Part shown: positions 16,663 to 24,354 of the stretch, one piece after another
How the letters are laid out: each line of letters opens with the position of its first letter
Position numbering within the stretch: the stretch's first letter is position 1
NCBI RefSeq assembly: GCF_034424805.1
Contig: NZ_JAXOUF010000002.1
Span: forward strand, 868,001-932,000
Direction: 5' to 3'
Origin: Labrys sedimenti
GTDB taxonomy: Bacteria; Pseudomonadota; Alphaproteobacteria; Rhizobiales; Labraceae
Length of the DNA stretch: 64,000 bases
Made by a program: the position numbers and the translations under genes
Notes under the pieces: model-generated
The model's database searches: none
Seen by the model: only the letters and a program-made list of their open reading frames with translations
Told to the model about the DNA's origin: nothing

Positions 16663-17529
16663 ATGAGCCAAGCAACCCTTTGTAGCGACCAAGTTCTTCT
16701 GAACGACTGGCATGTGATTGCCGACCTGGCGAACCTGATACCGGGCAAGCCCTTCCAAACCCGCCTGCTCGGTATGCCGCTGGATATTCGCAGGGACGAC
16801 AGTACCGATTGGCACGTTGTCCGTCAGGGCGATGGGCGCGCTGTTGTCTCGACCAGCCGCTACGGTTTTCTGTGGGCCTGCCTGGGCGTGCCGGAGCGCG
16901 ACATCCCCCTCGTGCCGGAAGCCGGAGAGGAGGATCGCTATCTGGTGACCGGTGGCTCGATCGCCGTCCGTGCCTCCGGGTTGCGGGCCGTCGAGAACTT
17001 CCTTGATCTGGGCCATCTTCCCTTCGTGCATTCGGGCACCCTGGGAGAGGAACCTCATACCGAAGTAGCGCCCTATAATGTGCGGGTGACCGAGGCCGAC
17101 GAGATTCTGGCGACCGAATGCAAGTTCTTCCAGCCCTTTGCCTCGCCCTCCTCGCAGGGCGGCTTTCTGGTCGACTATGTCTACAAGGTGATCCGCCCCT
17201 ATACGGTGGCGCTCTACAAGAGCAATTCCGTGTACAAGGAACGCTCCGACGTGATCGTGCTGTTTGTCCAGCCGGTCGACGAGGAGAATTGCGTCGCCCA
17301 TCCCCTGCTTTGCTATGTGCGGGACGGCACCGGCGAGGCTGCCATTCGCGGCTTCATGCAGTTGATCTTCGCCCAGGACAAGCCGATCCTGGAGAACCAG
17401 CTGCCCAAGCGCCTGCCGCTCGATCCGCGCGCCGAAACGCCGATCCGGGCCGATGCCGTCGCCGTCCATTACCGACGCTGGCTCAGGGACCATGCGGTCT
17501 CCTATGGCGCCATTCCGGCGCGGCTTTGA
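16663..17529 (+). CDS. Rieske-less oxygenase catalytic subunit, NdmC-like (copy 1)
   Basis: This 288-residue protein resembles the catalytic half of Rieske non-haem iron oxygenases. The iron site E-x3-D-x2-H-x4-H is present (E111, D115, H118, H123 in ENFLDLGHLPFVH), followed by GTLGEEPHTEV and FFQPFASPSSQGG. The CxH...CxxH Rieske cluster is absent: residues 1-100 contain only two isolated cysteines. This is the architecture of NdmC, the N7-demethylase subunit of caffeine-degrading Pseudomonas, which borrows its Rieske centre from NdmD. ATG 16663 is chosen because GGGGAGGG precedes it. It starts a four-gene operon with an NdmD-like and an NdmE-like protein. Expected reaction: oxidative N- or O-demethylation. 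Substrate not proven. Confidence 0.9.
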   Translation: MSQATLCSDQVLLNDWHVIADLANLIPGKPFQTRLLGMPLDIRRDDSTDWHVVRQGDGRAVVSTSRYGFLWACLGVPERDIPLVPEAGEEDRYLVTGGSIAVRASGLRAVENFLDLGHLPFVHSGTLGEEPHTEVAPYNVRVTEADEILATECKFFQPFASPSSQGGFLVDYVYKVIRPYTVALYKSNSVYKERSDVIVLFVQPVDEENCVAHPLLCYVRDGTGEAAIRGFMQLIFAQDKPILENQLPKRLPLDPRAETPIRADAVAVHYRRWLRDHAVSYGAIPARL

Positions 17530-17563
17530 TGCCTAGCGCCCCTGTGATTCAAGAGGAAGAACG

Positions 17564-18469
17564 ATGACGCAGACACGATGCAAGGATCCGGTGACCCTCA
17601 ATCTGTGGCATCCGCTTGCGGCTGTGGCCGAAATTCCCGCCGGCAGGGTCGCGGAAACCGTGCTGCTGGAGGAGAGGCTCGGCTATGCCGTCGACGAGCA
17701 CGGCGATGCCGCGGTCTGGCGGGCCCGGCCCGGCCTTCGTCACGGCGACAGCGTCGATATCGCGGGCCTGGAGGATACCCTTCCGGTCAAGCTTGCCTAT
17801 GGCTATGTCTGGACGTCGCTCGGTACGCCGCCCGCGGAACTCTTCCCCATTCCGGAATTCGCCGAACCCGATCGCCGCCGCCTGAATGCCGCCAGCATCG
17901 GCGTGAATGTCTCGGCACCGCGTGCCATCGAGAACTTCCTCGACATGGGCCATTTTCCCTATGTCCACACCGATATCCTCGGCGCCGAGCCGCACACCGA
18001 GGTGAAGGAATATGATGTGGAGATCTCGGTCGAGCGCGACGAGATCCTGGCGACGCGCTGCCGCTTCTTCCAGCCGATGGCTTCCACCGTCTCGACCGGC
18101 GGGGCCGATGTCGACTATGTCTACCGCGTGCCCCATCCCTTCTGCTCGGTGCTCTACAAATCGAGCCCGGCCGACGAGAGCCGGCGCGACGTCATCGCTG
18201 TCTTCCTGCAGCCGATCGACCAGGAGCATGTCCGCGCCCACATGATGCTGTGTGTCCTCGACGAGGAGAACGAGGACAAGGTGATCAAGCGTTTCCAGCA
18301 GACCATCTTCGGGCAGGACAAGCCGATCCTGGAAAACCAGTTCCCCAAGCGCCTGCCGCTCGATCCCAGGGCCGAGACGCCGATACGCGCCGACAAGTCG
18401 GCGATCGCCTATCGTCGCTGGCTCAGCCAGAAGGGCGTGACCTATGGCGTCATCCCCGCCGCGACCTGA
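17564..18469 (+). CDS. Rieske-less oxygenase catalytic subunit, NdmC-like (copy 2)
   Basis: This 301-residue paralogue of the preceding protein also has the mononuclear iron motif (E123, D127, H130, H135 in ENFLDMGHFPYVH) and no Rieske cysteine-histidine pairs. The two share long blocks, including GEEPHTEV/GAEPHTEV and the near-identical C-terminal KRLPLDPRAETPIRAD segment. The N-termini, where substrate-channel and partner contacts may lie, differ more. AGAGGAAG precedes the ATG. Two such subunits beside a single reductase suggest either two substrates or sites (for example two N-methyl positions) or a hetero-oligomeric oxygenase. Confidence 0.9.
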   Translation: MTQTRCKDPVTLNLWHPLAAVAEIPAGRVAETVLLEERLGYAVDEHGDAAVWRARPGLRHGDSVDIAGLEDTLPVKLAYGYVWTSLGTPPAELFPIPEFAEPDRRRLNAASIGVNVSAPRAIENFLDMGHFPYVHTDILGAEPHTEVKEYDVEISVERDEILATRCRFFQPMASTVSTGGADVDYVYRVPHPFCSVLYKSSPADESRRDVIAVFLQPIDQEHVRAHMMLCVLDEENEDKVIKRFQQTIFGQDKPILENQFPKRLPLDPRAETPIRADKSAIAYRRWLSQKGVTYGVIPAAT

Positions 18470-18474
18470 CGACA

Positions 18475-18576
18475 AGAGCAAAGCGCGTTCAGGCGTGAAC
18501 GTTTGTTTGCTCTCGCTTTTTGCTTCGACGCGTCTTTGCGGTTCGACGTGACGACGTCTCATCGCAAAACGCTTTG
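18475..18576 (+). repeat. Rhizobial intergenic mosaic repeat, copy 1
   Basis: Begins AGAGCAAAGCGCGTTCAGGC and ends ATCGCAAAACGCTTT, with CGACGCGTCTTTGCG in the middle. It fills the gap between the second oxygenase gene and the reductase gene. An open frame through the repeat would wrongly extend the reductase N-terminus by 31 residues. Confidence 0.85.
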
Positions 18577-18595
18577 CCGAATTCCGGAGACCACC

Positions 18596-20362
18596 ATGCT
18601 CGAGACCGCCAAGACCCGCTGGCATCCCATTGCCGCGTCTCATGACCTGCCATTCCGCCATGTCTTCCATGGCCAGTTGCTCGGCCGCGAATTCGCCGTC
18701 TGGCGCGCGGATGACGGCTACGTCAACATCTGGGAGAATCGCTGCCTGCATCGCGGCGTGCGCCTGTCGATCGGCATCAATGACGGGCGCGAGCTCAAAT
18801 GTCAGTATCATGGCTGGCGCTATTCCAACCGCACCGCGGGCTGCACCTATATCCCGGCCCATCCGGCGGATGCCCCGGCGCGCACCATCACCAACCGGAC
18901 CTTCGCCTCGATGGAGCGCTACGGCCTGATCTGGTCGGCCGAGGAGCCGCTCGGCGAGATGCCGGAGATAACAGGTCTTTCGGAAGGCAACCTCCTGGCC
19001 CTGCGCGGTATCCCGGTGAATGCGCCGCCCGAATTGGTGGTGGAGGGGCTCAAGGCCTATCGCTTCCAGCCAAGCGGCGCCTTGGCCGGCTCGTCTGCCG
19101 AGGCGGTGCTCGAGGCTGCCAACGACTTGAACATCGCGCTGCGCTCGAAGGAGGGCGAGCACTCGACCCTGGCGGTTTTCTTCGTGCAGCCGGTCGATTC
19201 CAACCGCTCCGTCATCCGCGGCGTGCTCGACGTCATTCCGGAAGGCGCCGCCCGGCTGGCGGTGCTGCGCCATCACAATGAACTTCTCTCCAAACTGCGC
19301 GACAGGCTGGAGCGCGAGGCGGCTGCCCGGCCGGCGCCGGCGCCGCTGGAAGCGGTAATCGAGCGCGTCTCGCCCGAGCTTGCCGAGATTCCCGAACTCA
19401 CCGCCCATGGCCGCAAGGCCACCATCCGCGTCGAGGTGGCGCGCAAATGGCAGGCGGCTGACGGCATTGCCGGTTTCGAATTGCGCCCGGTTAAGGGCCT
19501 GCTGCCGACCTTCCAGCCCGGCGCCCACATCGACGTGCACCTGCCCAATGGACTGATCCGCCAATATTCCATCACCAATGGCCCCGGCGAGGCCGACCGC
19601 TATGTCATCGGCGTCAAGCTGGAGCGCGAATCCAAGGGGGGCTCGTCCTGCCTGCACGAGACAGTGCGCGAAGGAGACGTGCTGGCGATCTCCGATCCGC
19701 GCAACAATTTCCCACTGCGCCGGGATGCCTCGAAGACCCTCTTCATCGCCGGCGGCATCGGCGTGACCCCGATGCTGGCCATGGCCCAGGCCCTGCATCA
19801 CCAGGGGCTGGCGCATGAGTTCCATTATTTCGCGCAGAACGAGGCACAGCTTGCCTTTCGCGATCGCCTGGATCTTCTGAAAGCGACGCTGGTGCCGCAT
19901 CTCGGGCTCGGCCCGGAAGCGACGGCGGGCAAGCTTCGCGAAATTCTTGGCTCCTATGACGGTGACACGCATCTCTATCTCTGCGGCCCGGGCCCCATGC
20001 TGGAAGCGGCGCGCACCATCGCGTCCGAATGCGGCTGGCCGGAAGAGGCGGTGCATTTCGAGTATTTCAAGAATACCAAGGCGATCGACGACAGCTCCAG
20101 CTTCGAGATCGCCCTGGCGCGTTCGAACGTGACGCTGACAGTGTCGGCCGGCCGCACCATCCTCGAAGTCATGCGCGAGGCCGGCATCGACATGCCGTCT
20201 TCCTGCGAGCAGGGCGCCTGCGGCACCTGCCTGTGCTCGGTCATCGAGGGCGAGCCCGATCACCAGGATGTCTATCTCACCGAGGCCGAGAAGAAATCGG
20301 GCACCAAGATCATGACCTGCGTGTCGCGCGCCAAGTCGGCCCGCCTCATTCTCGACCTGTAG
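18596..20362 (+). CDS. NdmD-like reductase with N-terminal Rieske domain
   Basis: The 588-residue electron-transfer protein has an unusual domain order. The N-terminal Rieske [2Fe-2S] ligands are C50, H52, C69, H72 (CLHRG and CQYHGW). A region of about 190 residues follows without iron ligands but with oxygenase-like text (LAVFFVQPVDSNRSVIRG). Next comes an FMN/NAD reductase (RQYS at 322-325, GGIGVTP near 386, CGPGPM), then a C-terminal plant-type [2Fe-2S] ferredoxin (C537, C542, C545, C575). Ordinary class IA reductases lack the Rieske domain, whereas NdmD of the caffeine pathway has it. It should carry electrons from NADH to the two Rieske-less oxygenases upstream. ATG 18596 follows GGAGA. 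Confidence 0.92.
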   Translation: MLETAKTRWHPIAASHDLPFRHVFHGQLLGREFAVWRADDGYVNIWENRCLHRGVRLSIGINDGRELKCQYHGWRYSNRTAGCTYIPAHPADAPARTITNRTFASMERYGLIWSAEEPLGEMPEITGLSEGNLLALRGIPVNAPPELVVEGLKAYRFQPSGALAGSSAEAVLEAANDLNIALRSKEGEHSTLAVFFVQPVDSNRSVIRGVLDVIPEGAARLAVLRHHNELLSKLRDRLEREAAARPAPAPLEAVIERVSPELAEIPELTAHGRKATIRVEVARKWQAADGIAGFELRPVKGLLPTFQPGAHIDVHLPNGLIRQYSITNGPGEADRYVIGVKLERESKGGSSCLHETVREGDVLAISDPRNNFPLRRDASKTLFIAGGIGVTPMLAMAQALHHQGLAHEFHYFAQNEAQLAFRDRLDLLKATLVPHLGLGPEATAGKLREILGSYDGDTHLYLCGPGPMLEAARTIASECGWPEEAVHFEYFKNTKAIDDSSSFEIALARSNVTLTVSAGRTILEVMREAGIDMPSSCEQGACGTCLCSVIEGEPDHQDVYLTEAEKKSGTKIMTCVSRAKSARLILDL

Positions 20363-20372
20363 GATTGAAGCC

Positions 20373-21020
20373 GTGATCAAGCTCTACGACTACGAACTCT
20401 CGGGCAATTGCTACAAGCTTCGCCTGTTGATGGGGATCCTCGGCATCCCCTATGAAACCGTGCCGGTCGATTTCTATCCCGGCCGCGAGCACAAGTCGGA
20501 CTGGTTCCTCAGGATCAATCCGCTCGGCCAATTGCCGGTGATCGACGATGACGGGCTGGTGCTGCGCGACGCCCAGGCCATCCTCGTCTATCTCGCTGCC
20601 AAATATGACGCAGGGGGCAGCTGGTATCCACAGGGCAACCCGGCTTTGCTCGGCGAGATCAGCCAATGGCTTGCCTTCGCCGACGGCATCACGGCCACGG
20701 CCTCGGCGGCGCGGCTGCATGACGGCCTGTTCTACGAGCTCGACGTCGAGGCGGCACGATCGGGCGCCCATCGCCTGTTCCGTATCCTCGACGAGCATCT
20801 GTGGTTCGGCGAGCAGGAAAAGCGCGACTGGCTCTGCAGCGCGCCCCAGCCGACCATCGCCGACATCGCCTGCTTTCCCTATGTGATGTTGTCGGAGGAG
20901 GGGGGCATTCCCCGCCAGGACTATCCGGCGATCCGCCGCTGGTCCGACAGGGTCAAGCGTATCAAGGGCTTTTCGGTGATGTCCGGCGTCTTCCCCGCCG
21001 GCCCGGCGAAAGCGGCGTGA
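20373..21020 (+). CDS. GST-family protein, NdmE-like
   Basis: The 215-residue protein has a thioredoxin-like N-terminal domain (KLYDYELSGNCYKLRLLMGILGIPYETVPVDF, then NPLGQLPVIDDDGLVLRDAQAILVYLA) and an all-helical C-terminal GST domain (TIADIACFPYVMLSEEGG). By sequence it is a glutathione S-transferase, but its place as last gene of this operon, 10 bp after the NdmD-like gene, matches NdmE. NdmE is a GST-like protein that holds NdmC and NdmD together and needs no transferase activity. A catalytic role with glutathione cannot be excluded. The stop codon lies within a strong terminator hairpin. Confidence 0.9.
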   Translation: MIKLYDYELSGNCYKLRLLMGILGIPYETVPVDFYPGREHKSDWFLRINPLGQLPVIDDDGLVLRDAQAILVYLAAKYDAGGSWYPQGNPALLGEISQWLAFADGITATASAARLHDGLFYELDVEAARSGAHRLFRILDEHLWFGEQEKRDWLCSAPQPTIADIACFPYVMLSEEGGIPRQDYPAIRRWSDRVKRIKGFSVMSGVFPAGPAKAA

Positions 21021-21037
21021 CCGGCACGCCGCTTTCG
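21007..21037. terminator. Bidirectional terminator between NdmE-like gene and ade1
   Basis: A perfect 13-bp stem (CGAAAGCGGCGTG/CACGCCGCTTTCG) with a 5-nt loop overlaps the stop codon of the GST-like gene. It is followed by ATTT on the plus strand and lies 8 bp past the convergent adenine deaminase gene, so it may end both transcripts. Confidence 0.75.
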
Positions 21038-21044
21038 ATTTGCG

Positions 21045-22835
21045 TCAGCCCGCCACCAGCACCGAGGTCTCGGCGAAGCGGGTGACGTCGATCAGGCCCT
21101 TGTCGGAGATGCGCAGCTCCGGGATGACCACCAGCGCCAGCAGGGAGTGCTGCATATAGGCGTTGTTGAGCGTGCAGCCGCAGTCACGCATCGCCTCGAC
21201 CAACCGGCTCGCCTTCCCGGCCACGATCTCGGCCCGCTCGTCAGACATCAGTCCGGCCACGGGCAGTTCGATCAAAGCGAGTTCGCGGCCCTCGCTGATC
21301 ATCACGATGCCGCCGCCGACCTCGCCCAGCCGGTTGGCGGCCAGCGCCATGTCGCTTTTGTTGGTGCCCACCACGATCATGTGGTGGCTGTCATGCGCCA
21401 CGGTGGAGGCCATGGCGCAGTCCTTGCTATAGCCGAAGCCGGACACGAAGGCGTTGACCACTTCGCCGGTGGCGCGGTGGCGTTCGACCAGGGCGATCTG
21501 GCAGACATCGTTGGCCCTGTTCATGCCGACGATGCCGTCCTCGACTGGCAGCTTCCTTTCCAGCGCCTTGGTGGGGGCCTGGTTCTCGACCACGCCGATC
21601 ACCCGGGCCGTGACCTCGGAGGCGCCGGGTGCGGCGATGTCGAAATCCCGGGCCTTCAGGCGCTTGCCGAGCCGCACCGTGTTGCAGGCGCTGTCCGGAT
21701 ATGCGTAGCGCGGGATGTCCGCCGTCAGAGCGCCATGCTCGGCCAACAGTTCTCCGCGGGCGAACACCATCTCGACCGGGAGCGCCGCGAGGTCCGAACT
21801 GATGATCAGGTCGGCGCGGCGGCCCGGCGCGATCGAGCCGAGCTCCCGTTCCAGGCCGAAATGCTGCGCGGTGTTGAGCGTCGCCATCTGGATGGCGGTG
21901 ACGGGCTTCAGGCCCTGCGCGATGGCATGGCGCACCACCCGGTTCATGTGGCCGTCATTGACCAGCGTGCCGGAATGGCTGTCATCGGTGCACAGGATGA
22001 AGTTGCGCGGATCGAGGCCGCGTTCGGTGATGGCCTTTACCTGCGCCGCGACATCATACCAGGCCGAGCCGAGGCGCAGCATGGCGCGCATGCCCTGGCG
22101 CACGCGGGCGATGGCGTCGTCCAGCGTGGTACCCTCGTGATCATCCGCCGGGCCGCCCGCCGCATAGGCATGGAAGGCGCGTCCGAGATCGGGGGAGGCG
22201 TAGTGGCCGCCGACGGTGAGGCGGGCCGCCTGGGTGGCGGCGATCTCCGCCAGCATCTTGGCATCGTTCGAGGCGACGCCGGGGAAGTTCATCATCTCGC
22301 CGAGGCCGATGATATTGGGCCAGGACAGGGCCTGTTTGACGTCCTCCGCGCTGAGCTCGGCGCCGGCGCGTTCCAGGCCGGGCGCGCTCGGCACGCAGCT
22401 CGGCACCTGCACCAGGATGTTGATCGGCAGGCTCTGGGCCTCGTCGTTCATCAGCTTGACGCCCGGCAGGCCGAGCACATTGGCGATCTCGTGCGGATCG
22501 ATGAACATGGTCGTGGTGCCATGCGGGATGACGGCGCGCGCGAACTCGGTCACCGTGACCAGGCCGCTTTCGACATGCATGTGGCCGTCGCACAGGCCCG
22601 GCACGAGATAGCGGCCGGTGGCGTCGACGATCCTGGTTTCGGGGCCGATGGTGTGGCCGGCATCCGGACCGACATAGGCAAAGCGCCCGGCCGAAACGGC
22701 GATGTCGGTTCCCGGCACGATCTCGCCGGAATAGACGTTCACCCAGCGCCCGTTGCGGATGACCAGATCGGCCGGCGTGCGACCCATGGCGACGTCGACC
22801 AGCCGGGGCGCGATTTCAGACCAGGGCTTCAGCAT
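21045..22835 (-). CDS. ade: Adenine deaminase
   Basis: The 596-residue metal-dependent amidohydrolase belongs to the adenine deaminase (Ade/AdeC) family, converting adenine to hypoxanthine and ammonia. The signature residues are present: GLCDGHMHVESG (metal-binding HxH and Glu), FIDPHEIANVLGLPG, LGEMMNFPGV and CTDDSHSGTLVNDGHMN. The C-terminal family domain is complete (GFGYSKDCAMASTVAHDSHHMIVVG). ATG 22835 is chosen over an in-frame TTG at 22853, with AAAGGA 10 nt before it. It is convergent to the oxygenase operon and follows the purine permease gene on the same strand, so it probably works on imported adenine or a methylated relative. Confidence 0.93.
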   Translation of the reverse strand: MLKPWSEIAPRLVDVAMGRTPADLVIRNGRWVNVYSGEIVPGTDIAVSAGRFAYVGPDAGHTIGPETRIVDATGRYLVPGLCDGHMHVESGLVTVTEFARAVIPHGTTTMFIDPHEIANVLGLPGVKLMNDEAQSLPINILVQVPSCVPSAPGLERAGAELSAEDVKQALSWPNIIGLGEMMNFPGVASNDAKMLAEIAATQAARLTVGGHYASPDLGRAFHAYAAGGPADDHEGTTLDDAIARVRQGMRAMLRLGSAWYDVAAQVKAITERGLDPRNFILCTDDSHSGTLVNDGHMNRVVRHAIAQGLKPVTAIQMATLNTAQHFGLERELGSIAPGRRADLIISSDLAALPVEMVFARGELLAEHGALTADIPRYAYPDSACNTVRLGKRLKARDFDIAAPGASEVTARVIGVVENQAPTKALERKLPVEDGIVGMNRANDVCQIALVERHRATGEVVNAFVSGFGYSKDCAMASTVAHDSHHMIVVGTNKSDMALAANRLGEVGGGIVMISEGRELALIELPVAGLMSDERAEIVAGKASRLVEAMRDCGCTLNNAYMQHSLLALVVIPELRISDKGLIDVTRFAETSVLVAG

Positions 22836-22901
22836 GTCCCGCTGTCCTTTCAATTCGGAGAAGTGACGGGCGGGCGTCGAGGCACCCGCCCGTGCGGATC
22901 G

Positions 22902-24305
22902 TCAGGCCTGCACCTGCAGGACCAGCATGGCCGCGAGCACCGCCACGAACCACATCACCGGCCTCACTTCGCCCGGCCTGCCTGCCAGGAGCTTGAGCAG
23001 CACATAGGCGATGACCGCGAGCGACAGGCCGAGCGTGATCGAGAAGGTGAGGGGGATCAGCACGATGGCCAGGAAGGCCGGGATGGCATCCTCCATGCTC
23101 GACCATCGGATGCGGCCCATCGGTTCGGACATGAACAGGCCGGTGAGGATCAGCACCGGCGCCGTGGCGATGGCCGGGACCAGGGAAAGCAGCGGCGACA
23201 GGAACAGGAAGGGCAGGAAGAGCAGGCCCGAGACCAGCGCGACCAGGCCGGTGCGGCCGCCCTGGGCGATGCCGGCGCCCGATTCCAGATAGACCGTGGC
23301 CGGGCTGGTGCCGAGCGGCGCCGAGATCAGGGCGGCGACGGCGTCGACATGCATCGACTGCTTGACGTTGCGCGGCATGCCGTTCTCGTCCTTGAGGTCG
23401 GCAGCTTCGGCCAGGCCCAGGAAGGTCGACAGCGCCTCGACGAAATTCGTGAACAGGAACACGAAGATGAAGGGCGCATAGGCAAATTGCAGGGCGCCGA
23501 AGAGATCGATCTTGCCGACGAAGCTGAAATCGGGGGCGGCGGTCAGCCCGCTCCAGTTGACCAGCGTGTGCAGGTCGGGCGTGCCGGCATTGAAGGCAGC
23601 GCCATCCCCCCACCAGCGCCCGATCGGGATGGCGAGAAGGGTGGTGGTGATCATGCCGAGCATCATGGCGCCGGGCAGCCGACGCACCACCAGCGCGACC
23701 GTGACGATGAAGCCGGCGATGAAGGTGAGCGTCACGGGCGAGAAATGCGTGAGCCCGACGATGGTATCGGCATTGGAGACGATGAACTTGGCGTTGACCA
23801 GGCCGATCAGCGCGATGAACAGGCCGATGCCGCAGGCAATGCCATAGCGAAGGTCGGCCGGTATCGCCTCGATCACAGCCGTGCGCAGGTCGAGGAGTGC
23901 CGTGATGGTGAAGAGTACGCCCGCCCACAGGACGCAGCCGAGCGCGATCTCCAGCGGCACCTTGGCGCCGAGCACCATCGTATAGGTGAACAGGGCGTTG
24001 ATGCCCATGCCGGGCGCCACCAGGATCGGGCTGCGGGCATAGAGCCCCATGGCGCAGCTGCCAATGAAGCTGACCAGCACGGTGGCGGTGACGCCGGCCG
24101 AGAACGGGATGCCGGCCGGCAGCAGGATCGCGGGATTGACGACGATGACGTAGGATGCCGCCAGGAAGGTCGTCAGCCCGGCTAGGATCTCGGTGCGGAC
24201 CGTCGATCCGAAGTGCGATATCCGGAAGTAGCGGTCGAGTGCGGCGGCGAGCCAGGATTGGTCCTGGCCCGTTCCCCTTGCCTCGACATCGGTTTGATAG
24301 CCCAT
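22902..24305 (-). CDS. NCS2-family purine permease (AzgA/PbuG type)
   Basis: The 467-residue inner-membrane permease has about 12-14 helices. It shows the AzgA-branch features of the nucleobase-cation symporter-2 family: FGSTVRTEILAGLTTFLAASYVIVVNPAIL near the start, VAPGMGINALFTYTMVLG, and TNFVEALSTFLGLAEAADL followed by LGTSPATVYLESGAGIAQGGRTG. Members import hypoxanthine, guanine or adenine with protons. It lies between two adenine-deaminase-family genes on the same strand. This third purine uptake system, besides the two ABC importers, shows how strongly the island is geared to purine acquisition. Confidence 0.94.
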   Translation of the reverse strand: MGYQTDVEARGTGQDQSWLAAALDRYFRISHFGSTVRTEILAGLTTFLAASYVIVVNPAILLPAGIPFSAGVTATVLVSFIGSCAMGLYARSPILVAPGMGINALFTYTMVLGAKVPLEIALGCVLWAGVLFTITALLDLRTAVIEAIPADLRYGIACGIGLFIALIGLVNAKFIVSNADTIVGLTHFSPVTLTFIAGFIVTVALVVRRLPGAMMLGMITTTLLAIPIGRWWGDGAAFNAGTPDLHTLVNWSGLTAAPDFSFVGKIDLFGALQFAYAPFIFVFLFTNFVEALSTFLGLAEAADLKDENGMPRNVKQSMHVDAVAALISAPLGTSPATVYLESGAGIAQGGRTGLVALVSGLLFLPFLFLSPLLSLVPAIATAPVLILTGLFMSEPMGRIRWSSMEDAIPAFLAIVLIPLTFSITLGLSLAVIAYVLLKLLAGRPGEVRPVMWFVAVLAAMLVLQVQA

Positions 24306-24354
24306 TTTTCCTCCCCTCGGGATTATTGTCGTTATGGAGCTGGGCAGGGGCTGT

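Noticed and set aside
17549..20380. A 943-codon open frame on the minus strand opposite the oxygenase operon
   Set aside because: It mirrors the plus-strand genes, has no family motif and low-complexity His/Gly/Arg-rich sequence, and arises from GC-rich third positions of the real genes.
20373..21020. Ordinary glutathione S-transferase for detoxification
   Set aside because: Possible by fold, but its position 10 bp after an NdmD-like reductase and two NdmC-like subunits makes an NdmE-type structural role the better reading.
21147..24185. A 1012-codon open frame on the plus strand
   Set aside because: It lies opposite the adenine deaminase and NCS2 permease genes, whose motifs are clear. Its translation is repetitive and unlike any protein family.
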